Part shown: positions 15,819-23,871 of the stretch, piece by piece | How the letters are laid out: each line of letters opens with the position of its first letter | How positions within the stretch are numbered: the first letter of the stretch is position 1 | Assembly (NCBI RefSeq): GCF_023101345.1 | Contig: NZ_CP095849.1 | Span: 1 to 64,000, forward strand | Origin: Hymenobacter sublimis | GTDB lineage: Bacteria; Bacteroidota; Bacteroidia; Cytophagales; Hymenobacteraceae | Direction: 5' to 3' | Length of the DNA stretch: 64,000 nt | Position numbers and translations under genes: made by a program | Notes under the pieces: generated by a model | Told to the model about the DNA's origin: nothing | The model's input: only the letters and a program-made list of their open reading frames with translations | Databases searched by the model: none

Positions 15819-16844
15819 TTACAATTCGGCCTCCCACTGCCCGCGCCGGCGCTGCTCCCCAATGTCCTGGGTGGCCACGCGCTCCGGCCCGCTGGTAGCT
15901 CGCAGGGTCTGCTGCAGGCTGTGCAAGGCCTGGCGTACCCGGTGCCCGGTATTGGGTCGGGCGGGTTCCTCGCGGCCCGTGGCCAGCAGGTGATAGGCAT
16001 TGTCGAGGGGCCGCCCCTGCCGGGCGCGGTCTTCCACCCGTCGCAGCCGGTCGTAGAAAATGCGGTCATAGCCCCGCCCCTGCGCAATGCGCTGCACCCG
16101 CTCGGCATCCAGGCGCTGGCTGGGCTCGGCCTGCCGGTTCAGCTGCCCAACCCGTTCGGCAATCCGCACGTTGCGCTTGGGGTTCGGTGCTGAAATGGCT
16201 GGGGCGTCCTTTCGTTTAGGCGCAGGGCCCTGGTACTGAAACTGCCGCTCAAATACGAGCCGGGCCTCCTCCTGCCAGTCGCGCAAACTGAACCGGCTCA
16301 CGCGCCCGCCGGGGTTGAGCGTGACGCGCTGGCTTCGGTCCCGGGCCGATACGACCACGTGGATGTGGGCCTGCAAGCCGGGCCGAGGCTGCCCGGCCCG
16401 GGCCTCCCCTTCTTTCACGGCCGCGTCGGTGCCCCGGTGGGTGCGCTCCTGGTGAATGATGGCGCCCCACACCAGCTCATCCTTCCCCACAGCCCCTCCG
16501 TCTTTGAGGCGAAACCCTGCTGCATAGGCGGCCATTACCTCCCGGGTAAACGTGCGCAGCTTCTCCTCATCGCCACCCCCGACGTGGGCCAGCTCCTCCG
16601 GGCTGGGGCTCAGCACCAGGGAGTAGAACTTGGCCTCATTAGCCCGCAGCCCTTTCACGTTGTTGTCCAGGGCTGCCAGCACGGAATCCCGGTCCAGCGC
16701 GTCTAGCTGCCCGTCAAAAAAGCGAGCCTCCAGGCCATTCTTTCGGGCCTCTTGGGTCAGGTAATTCAGGGTCTGCGCGGCGCTGCCCTGGTTATTATAG
16801 GCCTTTTTGCCGTGCACATTTGGGTTAATCAGCTTGGCGTGCAT
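15819..16844 (-). CDS. Relaxase of the DUF5712/MobB type
   Basis: This protein of 341 residues nicks oriT and pilots the transferred strand. An N-terminal segment with candidate catalytic tyrosines reads KKAYNNQGSAAQTLNYL. The metal-binding His pair is in LQAHIHVVVSARD at about residues 155-167, the third motif of MOB relaxases. HQERTH upstream provides a further His. DUF5712 proteins are the relaxases of many Bacteroidota plasmids. It starts 4 bp after the BfmA-like gene. The likely oriT is the hairpin region 500 bp upstream. Confidence 0.85.
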   Translation of the reverse strand: MHAKLINPNVHGKKAYNNQGSAAQTLNYLTQEARKNGLEARFFDGQLDALDRDSVLAALDNNVKGLRANEAKFYSLVLSPSPEELAHVGGGDEEKLRTFTREVMAAYAAGFRLKDGGAVGKDELVWGAIIHQERTHRGTDAAVKEGEARAGQPRPGLQAHIHVVVSARDRSQRVTLNPGGRVSRFSLRDWQEEARLVFERQFQYQGPAPKRKDAPAISAPNPKRNVRIAERVGQLNRQAEPSQRLDAERVQRIAQGRGYDRIFYDRLRRVEDRARQGRPLDNAYHLLATGREEPARPNTGHRVRQALHSLQQTLRATSGPERVATQDIGEQRRRGQWEAEL

Positions 16845-16848
16845 CGCG

Positions 16849-17337
16849 TCAGTTACCGTTTTTGTGCGGTTTATTCAGCGCCTTTATATCAAGAGCTGCC
16901 AGCCCGGCCGCCGTCGCTTCGGCAATACGCTCCTGATTTTTCTGCTGAATTTTGTGCAGTACCTCCCCCCCTTCTGGAGCTAATAAATTCTCTACCACCC
17001 GTAGCGTCTGCTGCTGCACGGCCTGCTGCTGAAGCTGAAAGCGCAGCATTTCTAGCAGTACGCCCCGCTCCTGCTCCTGCAGGTATGAAAACACCCGGTC
17101 GCCCAAACGCTTCACCTCAGTCATGATAAGCTGGCCTTCCCGGGCCTGGGCTTCCACCGGGTTCAGGCTCCGCTCGGCGAAGTAGCGGATGGCCGCGTCG
17201 GCGTACTCCGTGCGGGTCAGCCCCAGCCGGGCGGCCTCCGCGCCCACCAGCCGGTGCGCCGGTCCGCTAACCGTGAGGTGCTTGACAGCTGAAGCATTAG
17301 TGGGCTGAGGGCCTATTTTCTGTTTCTGGTCCGGCAT
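16849..17337 (-). CDS. BfmA/BtgA-type mobilisation accessory protein
   Basis: This protein of 162 residues has an N-terminal ribbon-helix-helix-like region (VKHLTVSGPAHRLVGAEAAR then LGLTRTEYADAAIRYFAER) and a Gln-rich coiled-coil C-terminal part. The BfmA/BtgA family bends or marks oriT DNA and recruits the relaxase. It is the first gene of the mobilisation operon, and the DNA just upstream of its start carries two strong inverted repeats, which it probably binds. Confidence 0.82.
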   Translation of the reverse strand: MPDQKQKIGPQPTNASAVKHLTVSGPAHRLVGAEAARLGLTRTEYADAAIRYFAERSLNPVEAQAREGQLIMTEVKRLGDRVFSYLQEQERGVLLEMLRFQLQQQAVQQQTLRVVENLLAPEGGEVLHKIQQKNQERIAEATAAGLAALDIKALNKPHKNGN

Positions 17338-17396
17338 AGGGCGGGTTTTAACTCTTACTTATTGTATATCAAGATGTTACTGGCTTGGGTTAAGCA

Positions 17397-17459
17397 ATAT
17401 CAACGCTGTTGATATCCAACTACCATTTAGCCAGCGCGTTAGCGCGGGTAAATGGTAGT
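17397..17459. other. Probable origin of transfer (oriT) with nested inverted repeats
   Basis: Two inverted repeats lie 60-120 bp upstream of the mobilisation operon. The first is ATATCAAC-GCT-GTTGATAT at 17397-17415. The second has 11-bp perfect arms ACTACCATTTA (17419-17429) and TAAATGGTAGT (17449-17459), whose loop itself contains GCGC-GTTA-GCGC and so folds into a cruciform-like double hairpin. A further copy of CTAACTACC follows at about 17466. Position, symmetry and the neighbouring relaxase genes are what is expected of an oriT. The nick site itself cannot be assigned. Confidence 0.65.
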
Positions 17460-17689
17460 CTTCTTGCTAACTACCCTATTAGGGGCATGTTGAGCGCGTG
17501 CCCGGTGAGCCGTAAGCGATACCAGGCCTGGCTTTTCCCATCCCCGGTAAGCTGCCTGGGCAAATCGTAATCGGAAAAGTGTTTTTGAATGTGGTTTTGC
17601 TTCCCTTATGAAAGACTGCTGACCAGCAAAACGCATCCCCATGCGTTTAGAAGGCAATTCAATGGGAGTGTGAACCATTTTTTATTTCC

Positions 17690-17962
17690 TGAGAAACAAG
17701 TAAAACAGGAAGGTTAAAAACCTAGCATCCTCCCGACAGTACGCCCCGTATGACGCTTTGTTTCTTAGTATTTTAAGAAATAAGTTTCTTGAGAGCTTTT
17801 GTTAAATGTTTACTGAGAAAATTGTAAATAATATTTCTCAGAAAATCAGAAACAAGTAATCTTGAAAACAAAATGGCTTGTTTACAAGTAAGTTTGAAAG
17901 CTTATTTTCTAGGAAATAAAAAAACAAGTTTCCGAGTAGCTTTGAAAATTGAGAAACAAGCT
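17690..17962. repeat. AT-rich iteron-like region upstream of parA (candidate parS or origin)
   Basis: This 270-bp stretch is much richer in A+T than anything around it. It carries GAAACAAGT at 17693 and 17849, a variant GAAACAAGC at 17953, a related AAAACAAGT near 17920, and the inverse CTTGTTT at 17877. Two inverted repeats are present: TTTCTTA-GTATT-TTAAGAAA at 17761-17780 and CTGAGAAA-N13-TTTCTCAG at 17813-17841. Such arrays upstream of parA are typical of centromere-like partition sites or iteron origins. No replication initiator gene lies beside it, which favours a partition site. A possible short frame at 17439-17678 is not considered a gene. Confidence 0.6.
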
Positions 17963-18019
17963 GCTTTATTTGCAAGCTGCTTGCGCCCGTCGTGGCTTTA
18001 CCCGTTAGTTCCCTGCTTT

Positions 18020-18748
18020 ATGAAAATCATCTGCGTTGCCAACCAGAAGGGCGGCATTGGTAAGAGTACCCTCATCACCGTGCTGGCCGGTGCCCTCTCG
18101 GCCGACTATGGCTACCGCGTGCTCGTGGTCGATGCCGACTCCCAGCAAACCCTGGCCGGGGTGCGCCTCACCAACGACCAGCCCAGCGTGGACCTGGAGC
18201 GCGAAGCCGGCACGCTCGCCGAGCCGGCCTTTCCCTACGCGCTGGAATCGGTCGGTATGGGCCAAGTGTACGACCGGCTCGACGAAGTCAGCGACGACTA
18301 CGACGTGGTGTTCATTGACGTGCCCGGCCGCTCGGACGATACGGCCATGATTGACGTGCTCAGCGGCGCCAACGTGGTGCTCGTGCCCGTGGGGGCCTCC
18401 GATGCCGAGCGCCTGGCCACGATTTCCTTTATGCAGCTGCTGCAGGAGATTTCCCGGCTTTCGCGGGAGCAGGGGCTGGACTTCCAGTTCTTCGGCGTGC
18501 ACTCGCACCGCACCAACCTGAAAGAGGAAAAGGACATGGACGAGTTCACCGACGCGCTGGGCCTGCCGCGCCTGCAGGCTTCGCTGCGCCAGCTCGGCTG
18601 CTACAAGCGTCTCTCGACCCGCTACAGCTACCTCAACCCGGCCTACCGGCGGGCGGTGGGGGCCGATGCCTCCGTGGAAGCCGAAGTGCGCGCCCTGTGC
18701 GATGAGCTGATTGCCCGCGCCCAACTCACCTCTGAACTCATATCGTAA
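18020..18748 (+). CDS. parA: ParA-type partition ATPase
   Basis: This deviant Walker A ATPase of 242 residues drives plasmid segregation by forming a gradient on the nucleoid. The start at 18020 puts the ATPase motif at the N-terminus (MKIICVANQKGGIGKST, with the signature Lys before GG). The Walker A' segment VLVVDADSQQT and the Walker B segment DVVFIDVPGRSDD follow, then VLVPVGASDAERL. It lacks an N-terminal DNA-binding domain, so it is of the small ParA (type Ib) class. The next gene overlaps its stop codon by one base, and the repeat region upstream is the likely centromere. Confidence 0.93.
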   Translation: MKIICVANQKGGIGKSTLITVLAGALSADYGYRVLVVDADSQQTLAGVRLTNDQPSVDLEREAGTLAEPAFPYALESVGMGQVYDRLDEVSDDYDVVFIDVPGRSDDTAMIDVLSGANVVLVPVGASDAERLATISFMQLLQEISRLSREQGLDFQFFGVHSHRTNLKEEKDMDEFTDALGLPRLQASLRQLGCYKRLSTRYSYLNPAYRRAVGADASVEAEVRALCDELIARAQLTSELIS

Positions 18749-19230
18749 TGGCCAAGATTCAACGCCTGAAAATCTCCACGGACGAAAAGATGTCCATGCT
18801 GCGCGGGCAGCCCGGCCACATGCCGGCCGCCCCAACTGCGCCTGAGCCCGCGGCCGCCGCCCCGGTGCCCGTAGCGGCCCCGGAACCAGCAACGGTAGTT
18901 GCTCCGCCAGTAGCAGCCGCTCCAGAAGCTGCTGCAGCACCGGTGTTAGCGCCTGCGCCACCCGCCAGACCGCAGCCGGCCGCGGTAGCCGCTGCGCCCA
19001 AGAAGGGGAGGGGCCGGCCCCCGAAAGTGCAAGCCACCGCTCCCGTAGAAGGCAGTTCCTCGGGGCTGCAGCCATCTCTGATTCGCTTGGAAGGAGAAAC
19101 CCAGCGGGCGGCCCTGGCTTACATCCACGAGGAGCTGATGCACCACAGCCGGCGGGTGTATTTGAAAGAGCTGGTTGACGAAGCGGTTAACTACTACCTT
19201 CAGCACGGCCCGCCTGCAAAAAACAGGTAG
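18748..19230 (+). CDS. Small partition partner, Ala/Pro-rich with AT-hook
   Basis: This protein of 160 residues is translated from an ATG that shares a base with the parA stop codon. The first 20 residues (MAKIQRLKISTDEKMSMLRG) are followed by about 75 residues of Ala/Pro/Val low-complexity linker, then KKGRGRPPK, an AT-hook that binds the minor groove of AT-rich DNA, and a C-terminal helical region (ALAYIHEELMHHSRRVYLKE). It has no ParB nuclease or HTH motif. By position it is the centromere-binding adaptor of ParA, and the AT-hook suits the AT-rich site upstream. The C-terminal part may be a ribbon-helix-helix-type dimeriser. Confidence 0.65.
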   Translation: MAKIQRLKISTDEKMSMLRGQPGHMPAAPTAPEPAAAAPVPVAAPEPATVVAPPVAAAPEAAAAPVLAPAPPARPQPAAVAAAPKKGRGRPPKVQATAPVEGSSSGLQPSLIRLEGETQRAALAYIHEELMHHSRRVYLKELVDEAVNYYLQHGPPAKNR

Positions 19231-19262
19231 GGGAGGGGAGGAGCGAACCGGCAACCGGCCCG

Positions 19263-20732
19263 CTACCAGCGCAGCTGCGAGCTCACTTCGGTGAAAGCTT
19301 CCTGGGCTTCGAGCTGCTGCTTTACCTCTTCGTAGGTGCTTACCCGTAAGTCGGCCACAAACTGCTGGGCGCCGCTTAGCATGCGGATGTACAGGCTCGG
19401 GTCCGATTGCCGGCTCAGGCGGCGCAGCGCATCCAGGTAGGCCTCCCGGGCCCGGGTAGTGACGATAATCCGGCACTGGCCGGCGCTAACCAGCTCGGCG
19501 TTCATCATCAGGCGGGCCAGGCGGCCGTTGCCGTCGTCGAAGGGGTGCACCTCGCTGATTAAAAACATCATGAACATAGCCCGGGCCAGCGGGTCCGTCA
19601 GGCCCTGGTATAGGGCAAAACCTTCGTGCAGAGTGCCGCGCACCAGCTCGGGCTCCACGAAGTTGGTCAGGCCGGCCTGGTTGGCGTATTCTTTCCACTG
19701 GCCGGGCCGCTTGTCGGGCCGCGCCCGCATCAGCTGGCCGTGGCGCCGCTGCAGCAGGGCCAGCAGCTCTTCCGCCGAGCGGGGCACGACGCGCATCTCG
19801 GCCGGGTTGCTGCAGAGTTGATACGTGCTCAGCACATCGTGCGAATCAGCGTGCCGTCCGCCCACCGCCTGGCCCGTTTCCACCATCCGGTGCGCCTCGT
19901 CGACCTGGAAGACCGTGCCCTCGATGAAATTGGAGAAGTATGCCTCGAAGAACGCCACCGTGTAATACGCCGGGGCCACGGGGGCCGGGTCCACGCGCTC
20001 CGGCAGGGCCGTGGTGCGCAGCGCCCCCGCGAGCGTGGTAAACAAGGCCACCCGGCCGGCATCAAAGGGCAGTCCCAGGGCCCGGGCCCGCGCCACCGGC
20101 GAGGAAAGCACCTTAATCGAGTGGGTGGTGAGCAGCGCGCCCACAATGCGCTGCAGCGCGGCCAGCTCATCGGGCCAGTTCAGGGCCGTGGCCACGTCGC
20201 GGGCCTGGTCGCGCAGGGCATTTAGGCCCGCTTCCCCCCGCACGCGCAGCACCATCTCCAGCCGCTCTTCCACGGTCTCGATGGGCAGGGCCTTGCTGAC
20301 GCCCCCCTTGCGGACGCGGGCCGGCTGCAGGTTTTCCAGCAGCCCCCGGGCCTCCGATGCGAAAAGGATGTCGCCTCCCCCAAAGGGAGCATCGCCGGGC
20401 TGGGGCCCGGGCCCTTCGAGCAGGTGCACCGTCAGGCCGGGCAACTCAACGTTGCGCGTGTATTTGTACGTCAGAAACAAGTGCCCATCGCCCGTGGGCT
20501 GGCCTTCGAGCTGGGAGCGGTGGCTGATAATGGCCCCTGGGAAAAGATGCTGGATAATGGGCAGCCAGTTCTTGCGCACTAACACGGCCGGGGGCGTTGT
20601 CAAATCCGGCGAGTAGATACGCGGCGCTACTTCGCGTAGCTCCTCCCGCTGGCGCGCCTGCCGAATCCGGCGGTTTAGCGCCGGGTCGGACGTGCCAAAC
20701 ACCAGCAACGGCCACTGTACATTTTTTTCCAT
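19263..20732 (-). CDS. Fic protein with AbiEi-like N-terminal region, self-inhibited class
   Basis: This protein has 489 residues. The first 160 resemble AbiEi-type antitoxin or regulator proteins: RRIRQARQREELREVAPRIY, an ISHRSQLEG segment and SEARGLLENLQPAR. The Fic domain follows, with the full motif HPFDDGNGRLAR at about 395-406. Near residue 265 is SNFIEGT, an exact S-xxx-E-G inhibitory motif, which places it in class II Fic proteins that block their own ATP site. It probably AMPylates a cellular target when the block is released. It lies convergent to parA, alone on the minus strand. It may be a toxin, a regulator or an anti-phage factor. Confidence 0.82.
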   Translation of the reverse strand: MEKNVQWPLLVFGTSDPALNRRIRQARQREELREVAPRIYSPDLTTPPAVLVRKNWLPIIQHLFPGAIISHRSQLEGQPTGDGHLFLTYKYTRNVELPGLTVHLLEGPGPQPGDAPFGGGDILFASEARGLLENLQPARVRKGGVSKALPIETVEERLEMVLRVRGEAGLNALRDQARDVATALNWPDELAALQRIVGALLTTHSIKVLSSPVARARALGLPFDAGRVALFTTLAGALRTTALPERVDPAPVAPAYYTVAFFEAYFSNFIEGTVFQVDEAHRMVETGQAVGGRHADSHDVLSTYQLCSNPAEMRVVPRSAEELLALLQRRHGQLMRARPDKRPGQWKEYANQAGLTNFVEPELVRGTLHEGFALYQGLTDPLARAMFMMFLISEVHPFDDGNGRLARLMMNAELVSAGQCRIIVTTRAREAYLDALRRLSRQSDPSLYIRMLSGAQQFVADLRVSTYEEVKQQLEAQEAFTEVSSQLRW

Positions 20733-20919
20733 TAAGAGGCCGCCGCAGGCTGGCGGTGTTAATTATTTACTGTTAAAGCGACAATTTCGACTTTTATTTT
20801 CGATTAATGAATAGTTGGCACGATAAATTCACGAGCACTCATGTAATTGGTCAAGCTTGCGTACACGCAGTGCCCTGCATGCATCAGTCCTTTCTATGCT
20901 CTTGGAAACCGGCCAGGAT

Positions 20920-21645
20920 TTAGTGGATGTTCCATGCGGCGCGGTTAGGCAGGGCGGCAGCGCTGAGGCCGAGCCGGTAGGTGGTCAGGGGGTTGAGCGT
21001 AGCCCGCAGCCGAGCGGCGCTTTTCGGGTCGGCCTGCTGCTCCAGCACGGCCCCCAGCACGGCGCGGGCACGGGGCGGGGCTTGGCCAAGGGCCAGTTCC
21101 ACGAGGCGGCTGCGCCGGGCAGGGGAGAGGCCTTTGATAAAGCGCTGCACCCGGGAGAGCACCTCATCGGGCCGGGCATCGGGAATGCGGCGCAAATCGC
21201 GCAGCACCTCCAGCCACTGGAGCAGCGGCACGTCGCTGGCGCGCTCCGGCGCCGGGCGCAGCACAAACCCCACGCGCGGGGACCTGGTGCGCCGCGGCTT
21301 GGGAGTGGTAACCTGGAGCTGAGCGGGCACCTGGGTGGTTAGGCCCAGTTGGTTGTAGAGCGCGACGCCGGTGGGATAGGCTGCCACTTTGCCTGCTGGG
21401 GCCGTCAGCGTGCGCATCACGGCGCCCTCAGAAGGCTTTAGCGTGCCAAAGCGTCCCGTTTGCGGCCGGTAGTACTGCCCTTTGGCGTAGCGGGCCAGCA
21501 GTCCTTCCCGGCTCAGCCGGCTCAGGGCCGCGGCGACGGCACCGAACTGCGCCGGCTCTGTCACCAGGTCGGCATAGGTCAGCAGCTCGCCCGGCGGGTA
21601 AGCCAGCACCTGCTGGCGGACGCGCTGCATAATGGACTCGGACAT
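20920..21645 (-). CDS. DUF6088 (AbiEi-like antitoxin/regulator)
   Basis: This protein has 241 residues. The start MSESIMQRVRQQVLAYPPGE at 21645 is chosen as the family N-terminus; the frame continues upstream but through a palindrome and another gene. It has a winged-helix region (LLTYADLV, ALSRLSREGLLARYAKGQYY) and the family C-terminal end LPNRAAWNIH. DUF6088 belongs with AbiEi-type antitoxins, which repress their operon and normally pair with an AbiEii nucleotidyltransferase toxin. No AbiEii gene is present here, so this may be an orphan antitoxin or a stand-alone regulator. A 42-bp perfect palindrome in its leader is its probable operator. Confidence 0.75.
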   Translation of the reverse strand: MSESIMQRVRQQVLAYPPGELLTYADLVTEPAQFGAVAAALSRLSREGLLARYAKGQYYRPQTGRFGTLKPSEGAVMRTLTAPAGKVAAYPTGVALYNQLGLTTQVPAQLQVTTPKPRRTRSPRVGFVLRPAPERASDVPLLQWLEVLRDLRRIPDARPDEVLSRVQRFIKGLSPARRSRLVELALGQAPPRARAVLGAVLEQQADPKSAARLRATLNPLTTYRLGLSAAALPNRAAWNIH

Positions 21646-21678
21646 GGGTAACGCGGGAAGTGGCGGGGCAGAAGTACG

Positions 21679-21720
21679 AAACGATGTCAAGTTTTTACAT
21701 GTAAAAACTTGACATCGTTT
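21679..21720. promoter_or_regulatory. 42-bp perfect palindrome upstream of the DUF6088 gene
   Basis: Each arm is 21 bp, beginning AAACGATGTCAAG and meeting at TTACATGTAA, with no mismatch and no spacer. It lies between the DUF6088 start (33 bp away) and the end of the HTH gene, whose stop codon it overlaps by two bases. Both strands contain TTGACAT. It is a strong candidate operator for a homodimeric wHTH repressor such as the DUF6088 protein, and it could also act as a transcript hairpin. Confidence 0.8.
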
Positions 21721-22012
21721 AACCGGCCGGTGTTCCTTTCGAGGGTGGCTGAGTGGCTCCTTGCACTTCGGCCAGCACCACGGCGATAATGTCGTGCACG
21801 GGCTCGTCGAGCAGGTCGGCCACGCGCAGCAGCTCGGCAATGGTGAGGGTAGAGGGGTCAGCCTCGCGCTGCTTAATGGTGCGGTAGGTCATGCGCAGGT
21901 GCTCCATCAGCTCGCGCTCGGTGAAGGTGAAGCGGCCGTGGCGCAGCAAGTCGGTAAAGCGGCGCGGCGCCCTGGTGGCGTCATCGGGGGACAGTGGGGG
22001 AGGGGAAGGCAT
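21719..22012 (-). CDS. Small HTH-like protein, 97 aa
   Basis: The start at 22012 gives MPSPPPLSPDDATRAPRRFT and then a Cro/XRE-like helical region: RELMEHLRMTYRTIKQREAD and STLTIAELLRVADLLDEP. The pattern of a recognition helix followed by LTIAELLRVADLL is common in small plasmid regulators. There is no signal peptide. It is 73 bp upstream of DUF6088 on the same strand, so the two may be co-transcribed, with the palindrome between them as the control point. Confidence 0.6.
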   Translation of the reverse strand: MPSPPPLSPDDATRAPRRFTDLLRHGRFTFTERELMEHLRMTYRTIKQREADPSTLTIAELLRVADLLDEPVHDIIAVVLAEVQGATQPPSKGTPAG

Positions 22013-22099
22013 AGGCAGCAAGAGAGTAAAGCAGTAAGTCGGGGGCTGCGGGACGATACCCCACCGCCCCCGGCCCCGCCCGGAACCGGACGAGGCGAC

Positions 22100-22119
22100 A
22101 AGGTCAAGGTCAAGGTCAA
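22100..22119. repeat. Short tandem repeat AAGGTC x3
   Basis: Three exact copies of the 6-bp unit AAGGTC sit just past the end of the ardC gene. This is probably slippage with no function. Confidence 0.7.
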
Positions 22120-22122
22120 GCG

Positions 22123-23418
22123 CTACTCCGGCACCTGCTCGAAGGCAGCGAAGTGCGGGTTCTGCTTCGCCTCCTCGGCCAAGGTGCGTTCCTCCCACTC
22201 CGTTATCTGCCGCATGATGTTGGTCAACCAGCGGCCCAGGCGGGCGGGGTCGGTTTCGGCCAGAATCCGGCCCGTGGCCGTGCGGCGCTGCTCCTCGGTA
22301 AAAGCGGGATGTTCCAGCAGGCGGGTCAGCTCAATGCGCTGCGTGGCAACGACGACCGTGGTCAGCGAAGGCAGGGTTTCCTGCCCCAATACCACCGGCG
22401 GCAGCGTGGGCAGCGCCGGGCGGGGCGACAAGGCGCCAGCCTCCACCCGGGGCGCTGGCTGCGCTTCCTCGCTGGCCACGACCTCCGCCGCGGCGGCGGG
22501 AGGCGTGCGCTGGGGGTCGGGCTCGGTTTCGTCGGGGGTTGCGTTGCCGAGAATCAGCTCGGCGGCCCGCTGGGCGCGGCTGGCGGCCTGCACCACCAGC
22601 TTCTTATCCCCGCGCAGCTGCTCCAGCCAAAACTGCAGGTAAGCCGCAGTATTTTCCAGCGTCGCGCTGGGGTCCAGCCCCGCGTGACCACACAGAAAGG
22701 CGGCACCCATCTCGGCCGTTAGCTCCTCGCGGGCGTAGCTAGCGCGGCCGCTCGGGCGCAGGGCTTCGGCCAGGTCGGGGCGGTCCAGGCGGCTGGGGTG
22801 GCCGGTGGCGTGGGTCAGCTCGTGAAACAGGGTCGAATAGTAGGCTTCGCCGCTAACGAAGGTTTCCGGACGGGGTACGCTCACGAAGTCGGGACCGGGG
22901 GCGTAGTAGGCCTGGGCGCCGCCGTGCTCGATGCGGGGGCAACTCGCCCAGTTGGCGACCAGGGCTTCGGCCGCGGCCAGGGGCTCGTGGGCGCGGTCCC
23001 GGGGCTGCTCGGGCAGGACGATGTCCACGCCTTCCACGTCATCGATGGAAAAGACGGTGTAGTACTTGATAAAGGGCGTTTTCTCTTCCTCACCGGTTTG
23101 CTTGTCGGTGCGGGTCGTGACATTGTAGTAAATCACGGGCATGCCTTTGGCGCCCTTGCGGATGTTGCCGCCCAGATCCCGGGCCTGCCGGAAGGTGAGA
23201 AAGAACGGCGTGCCGCCCACCAGGTGCAGCAGAAAGGCGTTGATGCCGGTATAGGCCCGCCCGCTGACGTAATTGCGGGGCAGCCCGTAGGCGGCATGCC
23301 AGGGCTTGCGCCAGGCAATCTGACCGGATTCGAGAGCGGCAATGACGCGGTCCGTCACAATCTGGTACACGTCGGGGCGGGTAGTTTTTTCGGCGGTGGG
23401 GCGGGCTTGCTTTTTCAT
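22123..23418 (-). CDS. ardC: ArdC-type antirestriction protein (ssDNA-binding plus zincin metallopeptidase)
   Basis: This protein of 431 residues helps incoming plasmid DNA survive restriction. The N-terminal ArdC domain (DUF1738) is seen as DVYQIVTDRVIAALESGQ, WRKPWHAAYGLPRNYVSGR and YTGINAFLL, and binds single-stranded DNA. The second domain is a zinc metallopeptidase with FHELTHATGH at about residues 195-204 and the downstream glutamate in REELTAEMGAAFLCGHAG. The last 120 residues are an Ala/Pro/Glu-rich extension not usual in short ArdC proteins, with a helical end (WLTNIMRQITEWEERTLAEE). It lies among plasmid leading-region genes, as expected for antirestriction factors. No promoter was resolved. 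Confidence 0.87.
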   Translation of the reverse strand: MKKQARPTAEKTTRPDVYQIVTDRVIAALESGQIAWRKPWHAAYGLPRNYVSGRAYTGINAFLLHLVGGTPFFLTFRQARDLGGNIRKGAKGMPVIYYNVTTRTDKQTGEEEKTPFIKYYTVFSIDDVEGVDIVLPEQPRDRAHEPLAAAEALVANWASCPRIEHGGAQAYYAPGPDFVSVPRPETFVSGEAYYSTLFHELTHATGHPSRLDRPDLAEALRPSGRASYAREELTAEMGAAFLCGHAGLDPSATLENTAAYLQFWLEQLRGDKKLVVQAASRAQRAAELILGNATPDETEPDPQRTPPAAAAEVVASEEAQPAPRVEAGALSPRPALPTLPPVVLGQETLPSLTTVVVATQRIELTRLLEHPAFTEEQRRTATGRILAETDPARLGRWLTNIMRQITEWEERTLAEEAKQNPHFAAFEQVPE

Positions 23419-23599
23419 CGCTAAGTAAGGTCTAAGTGACTGTTTCTAAAACCGTTTCCTTACTTATTAAACGCAAAACAAGGGCTTATTGTTGCTTTTA
23501 TGACAACAATTTTCCATTTATTTGCAGTCGCCAAACCATTTTTTCCCCACTGCCCCTGTCCCTGGATTTAGGCTGCTGTTCCGCTGTTAGAATGAAAAA

Positions 23600-23638
23600 C
23601 AGAAGTGCCCGACAGGAACGGGCTGTCGGGCACTTCTG
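23600..23638 (-). terminator. Rho-independent terminator
   Basis: A 16-bp perfect stem (CAGAAGTGCCCGACAG with its complement) has a 7-nt loop. On the minus strand it is followed by GTTTTTCATT, so it ends the small gene at 23656-23871. Confidence 0.8.
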
Positions 23639-23655
23639 CTTGTTGGAGACCCGAC

Positions 23656-23871
23656 TTATTCGGACCTACCGAGTTCCTGCTTCAGGCATTTGAGCAGGCT
23701 CTCCCGGGAGGCTTCGCCAATCTGTAACTGGCCTACCCCATCGTAGAGGTAGAAAAACACGGGGTCGGCTTTGCTGACTGCCAGCAGCCAGGATTCATCG
23801 GGCAGGTGGGGCGGCAGCTGCAGCAAGGGCGTGTACGTGTCGCGAATGAGTTCTAAAAGTATCCCCTTCAT
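23656..23871 (-). CDS. Small hypothetical protein, 71 aa
   Basis: The start MKGILLELIRDTYTPLLQLP at 23871 is the most plausible; an upstream Met would add a residue stretch with no protein-like features. The body has YLYDGVGQLQIGEASRESLL, an alternating beta pattern followed by a helix. There is no known domain, signal or Cys cluster. It has its own terminator 18 bp downstream, which argues that it is expressed. The function is unknown. Confidence 0.5.
   Translation of the reverse strand: MKGILLELIRDTYTPLLQLPPHLPDESWLLAVSKADPVFFYLYDGVGQLQIGEASRESLLKCLKQELGRSE

Noticed and set aside
17439..17678. 79-codon minus-strand frame in the oriT region
   Set aside because: It ends inside the long hairpin, has Arg/His-rich protein-unlike composition, no promoter and no family resemblance.
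22100..22119. AAGGTC repeats as iterons
   Set aside because: Only three 6-bp copies exist, directly at a gene end, with no AT-rich region or initiator gene beside them.
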